This document shows positions 61,266 to 64,000 of a stretch of 64,000 nt of DNA, piece after piece. Source of the DNA: Bacillus tuaregi (GTDB lineage Bacteria > Bacillota > Bacilli > Bacillales > Cytobacillaceae); assembly GCF_900104575.1 (NCBI RefSeq), contig NZ_LT629731.1, positions 134,205 through 198,204 of the forward strand, written 5' to 3'. Positions within the stretch are counted from its first letter, which is position 1; the number at the start of each line of letters is the position of its first letter. The notes under the pieces are model-generated. The model was given only the letters and a program-made list of their open reading frames with translations. It did no database searches and was not told the DNA's origin. The translations under genes were made by a program, and so were the position numbers.

Positions 61266-62105
61266 CTATTTTGTCAAATGCGCTGCTTCCTGACGACCAG
61301 CACCGTATAGACGGTAGGCACCATGCATAGTTGGTCCCACATATTCATTCAGCTTCCAGCCATGACGGATGGCTTCTGTAATAAAGTCCTTTGCCACCTC
61401 AATCGCTTCCAGAACTGTTTTACCCTTTGCTAGCTCAGCTGTAATAGCCGCAGAGAAGGTACAGCCAGCACCATGAGTATAAGGGGTATTAATTTTTTCG
61501 CTTTCATAAATGGTGAAGTCTTTGCCGTCAAATAAGACATCAACCGCTTTTTCCGTATGTAATTTACTTCCGCCCTTAATCATGACATATTTAGCACCAA
61601 GCTCATGAATCTTTACCGCAGCGGCCTTCATGTCATCGACGTTTTGGATAGGGGCTGTTTGTGCCAGCTGGCTTGCCTCAAAAAGATTCGGTGTCACAAC
61701 GGTGGCAAGTGGTGTCAGAACACTGCGGAGAGCACCAGCCACTTCAGGATTCAGGACCTCGTCTTCTCCTTTACATACCATAACAGGATCAATGACCACA
61801 TTTTGAATTCCGGATTCTTTAATCCGTCTAGCAGCTGTTTCTACGGTTTCTACTGTAGCGAGCATCCCTGTTTTAACCGCATCGATGCCGACTGATAGGG
61901 CTGTGTCCAATTGCTTTTCCAACACTTCGATTTCAATCGGGAATACGCCGTGGCTCCAGTTATGATTTGGGTCCATTGTAGCAATAACCGTCAGAGCGGT
62001 CATTCCATATACGCCAAGCTCCTGGAACGTTTTTAAATCTGCTTGAATACCGGCACCGCCGCTTGTATCAGAGCCGGCTATCGTTAAAGCCTTTTTCAAA
62101 GTCAT
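61266..62105 (-). CDS. pdxK: Pyridoxine/pyridoxal kinase (ThiD-like)
   Basis: A roughly 279-aa ribokinase-fold kinase: KALTIAGSDTSGGAGIQADLKTFQELGVYGMTALTVI, IDPVMVCKG, VTPNLFEAS and the catalytic anion hole in YTHGAGCTFSAAITAELAKG. The whole resembles B. subtilis PdxK, a ThiD-derived enzyme that makes pyridoxal phosphate in the salvage path; HMP kinase activity for thiamin is also possible. GGGAGG lies 7 nt before the ATG at 62105; the ATG at 62108 and a longer frame to 62192 are less likely. No TPP riboswitch is seen upstream, which supports PdxK over ThiD. Confidence 0.83.
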   Translation of the reverse strand: MTLKKALTIAGSDTSGGAGIQADLKTFQELGVYGMTALTVIATMDPNHNWSHGVFPIEIEVLEKQLDTALSVGIDAVKTGMLATVETVETAARRIKESGIQNVVIDPVMVCKGEDEVLNPEVAGALRSVLTPLATVVTPNLFEASQLAQTAPIQNVDDMKAAAVKIHELGAKYVMIKGGSKLHTEKAVDVLFDGKDFTIYESEKINTPYTHGAGCTFSAAITAELAKGKTVLEAIEVAKDFITEAIRHGWKLNEYVGPTMHGAYRLYGAGRQEAAHLTK

Positions 62106-62520
62106 CATTATTCCTCCCATGCTGTAAAGTTTGCTTCGAGCAAGCTGTCTGACAAGGGACCAGTGTGTGCCAAACCTGCTAACTTTCGACAAAATGCCAT
62201 AAATTTTTATCCTTTCCTTCAGCGAAGGATTTTACCTATTCATTATAACAATAAATTGCCCAGGGACAATCATTCCCATGCTATTTATTAACGTTTTAAA
62301 TAAGTGAGAAAACTTATGAATAACAGTGAAATGTTCACAAGAAATTCATAAATGCCATTTTTATGGTGATAAAAGTTACTGTCCGGGCAGGAAAATGGGA
62401 TTAGGATAGTGGTATGGGATTCCTTTAAAGCATCTATACACTATTACAAAATAATAAGGTATGGAATCTAATAGATAAATAGGAACCCTGGTAATTGACT
62501 ATATCTTATAGGTTAAGTGA

Positions 62521-62536
62521 ATGAAAGCGTTTTACT
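62521..62536 (+). promoter_or_regulatory. Candidate cre (CcpA) site upstream of fdhD
   Basis: ATGAAAGCGTTTTACT matches WTGNNARCGNWWWCAW at all but the last CA. It is 64 nt before fdhD. The rest of the 494-nt gap (62106-62599) is AT-rich and shows nothing else of note. Confidence 0.4.
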
Positions 62537-62599
62537 TTTTATAAGCGGCTAAAGGGGTAACCCATTTCATTTGAAAAATGAATGAAAGAGGTGAGGGGA

Positions 62600-63376
62600 A
62601 TGCACAGAAAGAGTTGTCCTGAGGAATATCCGATTACGCTTATTGTAAATGGATATGAGGTGGCAGTATTTCAATTAACCAATCAGGATTTAGAGGACTG
62701 GGCTTATGGCTATATGTACTCTGAGGGCTTGATCGAACATAGGGATGATATTCAGTCGCTTCAAATCGATTCGGATTTTGGAGCGATTCGTGTTGTGTTA
62801 GACAATGCATTCGATGCTGAGAAAATGCTTACGAAGAAAAAGCATTATACGGCAGGCTGTGGAAGAGGAGTAACCTTCTTTTCCATGACAGATGTCAAAA
62901 CCTTCTCGAAGGTTCAGAGTCAAAAAACATATAGGCTGAGTGTTTTACTAAAAAAACGGGCGGAATTTGCCAAAAATTCCCCCCTTTATATAGAAACAGG
63001 CGGCATGCATGGAGCTTGTATCGTCCATGAAGACGGAGAAATGGTGATTCGTGAGGATATCGGGCGCCATAATGCAGTCGACAAGGTCATTGGTCATGGT
63101 ATTAGACAGGGATTAGATCCAAAGAATTTAGTCCTGTTGACGACCGGAAGAGTATCCTATGAAATGCTTTCGAAGGCTGCTAAATTTGGTTTTTCCATTA
63201 TTGGCTCTAGGACGGCGGCAACAAAGCAGGCCATCCAGCTGGCTAAATATTTAAATATCGAGCTAGTCGGTTATCTACGAGGCAAAATGGCGATTGTCTA
63301 TACATCAAAGGGCAGGGTTATTGATGATGTGACAGAGCAGGTGGGTACTCAACCTAATCTAAGGGTTCTACCATAA
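62600..63376 (+). CDS. fdhD: Formate dehydrogenase accessory sulfurtransferase
   Basis: A 258-aa protein that delivers sulphur to the molybdenum cofactor of formate dehydrogenase. Visible are LIVNGYEVAVFQLTNQDLEDWAYGYMYSEGLI, TAGCGRGVTFF (single cysteine where E. coli has CxxC), TGGMHGACIV, REDIGRHNAVDKVIG, TTGRVSYEMLSKAAKFGFSIIGSRTAAT. GAGGTGAGGGG precedes the ATG at 62600; the ATG at 62582 has no site. The next gene encodes a formate dehydrogenase catalytic subunit, fitting the role. Confidence 0.9.
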   Translation: MHRKSCPEEYPITLIVNGYEVAVFQLTNQDLEDWAYGYMYSEGLIEHRDDIQSLQIDSDFGAIRVVLDNAFDAEKMLTKKKHYTAGCGRGVTFFSMTDVKTFSKVQSQKTYRLSVLLKKRAEFAKNSPLYIETGGMHGACIVHEDGEMVIREDIGRHNAVDKVIGHGIRQGLDPKNLVLLTTGRVSYEMLSKAAKFGFSIIGSRTAATKQAIQLAKYLNIELVGYLRGKMAIVYTSKGRVIDDVTEQVGTQPNLRVLP

Positions 63377-63409
63377 AAAGGGTTTTACCATAAATAGGTT
63401 TTACCATAA
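63364..63409 (+). repeat. Three short direct repeats after fdhD
   Basis: GGTTYTACCATAA occurs three times (from 63364, 63381 and 63397); the first copy contains the fdhD stop codon, so the gene end appears to have been copied by slippage. Confidence 0.7.
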
Positions 63410-63464
63410 GAGGTTCTATTGTAACTACTACTATGAGGTACATCAAGTTAGGGGGAAAAGAAGC

Positions 63465-64000
63465 ATGGAAGTAACCAGAAGGCAGTTTCTAAAGATATCT
63501 GGTGCCATGGCAGCAACGTTGGCAGTTGTTGAGCTTGGGTTTGATGATAAACAAGCAAAAGCGGCTTCAGGCTCATTTAAAATTGCTGAATTAACACCAA
63601 CACCAACCATTTGTCCATATTGTTCAGTTGGTTGCGGCATACTTGTATATGCAAGCAAGGATGATGTGATTTACACAGAGGGTGACCCTGATCATCCTAT
63701 CAATGAAGGGACCCTTTGCAGTAAAGGGACAACCATTCGTCAGTTATACACAACAGAGAAGCGGATTACAACACCATTGTACCGCGCACCAGGCAGTGAC
63801 AAATGGGAAGAAGTAGATTGGGAGTTTGCTTACGAGAAGGTCGTAAAAAATATTAAAGAATCACGTGACAGAGGCATGATCCATCAAGAAAATGGTGTTG
63901 TGGTCAATCGTTTAGATAATATTGCATATCTTGGCGGAGCAGCACTAGATAATGAAGAATGTCATTTAAATCATAAATTATTCCGTGCTGGTTTAGGGTT
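63465..64000 (+). CDS. Formate dehydrogenase / molybdopterin oxidoreductase catalytic subunit (N-terminal part)
   Basis: The gene runs off the right edge; 178 residues are visible. The N-terminus has a Tat signal (TRRQFLKISGAMAATLAVVE), so the protein is exported folded. The 4Fe-4S site follows as CPYCSVGCG ... GTLCSKG (C-x2-C-x3-C-x~27-C). NRLDNIAYLGGAALDNEECHL fits the FdnG-type alpha subunit, in which an active-site Cys or Sec would come next, beyond the window. A GGGGG site precedes the ATG. With fdhD upstream it is probably a respiratory formate dehydrogenase donating electrons to quinone. Confidence 0.85.
   Translation, partial: MEVTRRQFLKISGAMAATLAVVELGFDDKQAKAASGSFKIAELTPTPTICPYCSVGCGILVYASKDDVIYTEGDPDHPINEGTLCSKGTTIRQLYTTEKRITTPLYRAPGSDKWEEVDWEFAYEKVVKNIKESRDRGMIHQENGVVVNRLDNIAYLGGAALDNEECHLNHKLFRAGLG

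Noticed and set aside
62106-62599. TPP riboswitch before the ThiD-like kinase or fdhD
   Set aside because: None of the conserved TPP blocks (such as CTGAGA or ACCTGATCTGG-like) was found on either strand.

Overview
The window looks like the chromosome of an AT-rich, endospore-forming Bacillaceae (Bacillus / Neobacillus / Cytobacillus / Priestia type). The support is family content rather than any database search: a class IV polyhydroxyalkanoate (PHA) cluster phaP-phaQ-phaR-phaB-phaC, a Bacillus-type squalene-hopene cyclase, BshB2/YojF of bacillithiol synthesis, mtnE/mtnU of methionine salvage, GltC next to a glutamate dehydrogenase, an S-box riboswitch, a GlcT-type RNA antiterminator site, strong Shine-Dalgarno sites and TTG/GTG starts. 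No rRNA, tRNA or CRISPR array was seen.

Layout. 0-12 kb: a cut amino-acid antiporter, a TraB-like protein with a membrane partner, 3-hydroxybutyrate dehydrogenase, a PRD antiterminator convergent with a GlcNAc-type PTS permease whose leader carries its RNA target, then a complete NADH > flavoprotein > rubredoxin > flavodiiron O2/NO-reduction operon (with a parS-like site inside it), a Crp/Fnr regulator and a CapA-like lipoprotein. 12-19 kb: thiolase, a FabG-type reductase and the PHA storage cluster; phaC appears to start at a rare ATT codon. 19-26 kb is an unstable stretch: a 52-bp tandem array, an alpha/beta hydrolase broken by an in-frame TAG, an IS1182-family element, and an IS110-family (IS1111-like) element inserted in a GGTGCC-T-GGCACC palindrome with a structured 3' RNA that looks like a bridge/seek RNA.

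26-32 kb is methionine metabolism (SAM-riboswitch-controlled metNIQ plus a polyol-dehydrogenase-like gene; mtnU and mtnE). 32.5-34.7 kb is a compact actin-like partition cassette: an iteron field, a ParM-like ATPase and a ParR-like adaptor. 34.8-37.4 kb is gdhA divergent from gltC. 37.5-45.6 kb closely resembles the flavin-based extracellular electron transfer locus of Listeria: ECF transporter module, DHNA prenyltransferase, ApbE-type flavin transferase, NDH-2 with a membrane tail, EetA and EetB, in two divergent operons. 45.7-54.8 kb holds peptidase T, a dicarboxylate/amino-acid symporter, flavoproteins, a split ThrE-type exporter, YbaK, a double P-loop protein, a second 52-bp tandem array and an AlkD-like protein. 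54.9-64 kb holds hopanoid cyclase, bacillithiol genes, a YhfP-type reductase, pyridoxine kinase, FdhD and the start of a Tat-exported formate dehydrogenase.

The most interesting items are the IS1111-like element with a readable guide architecture, the chromosomal ParMR-like cassette with its iterons, the electron transfer locus, two unrelated tandem arrays that share an exact 52-bp period, and the ATT start of phaC.
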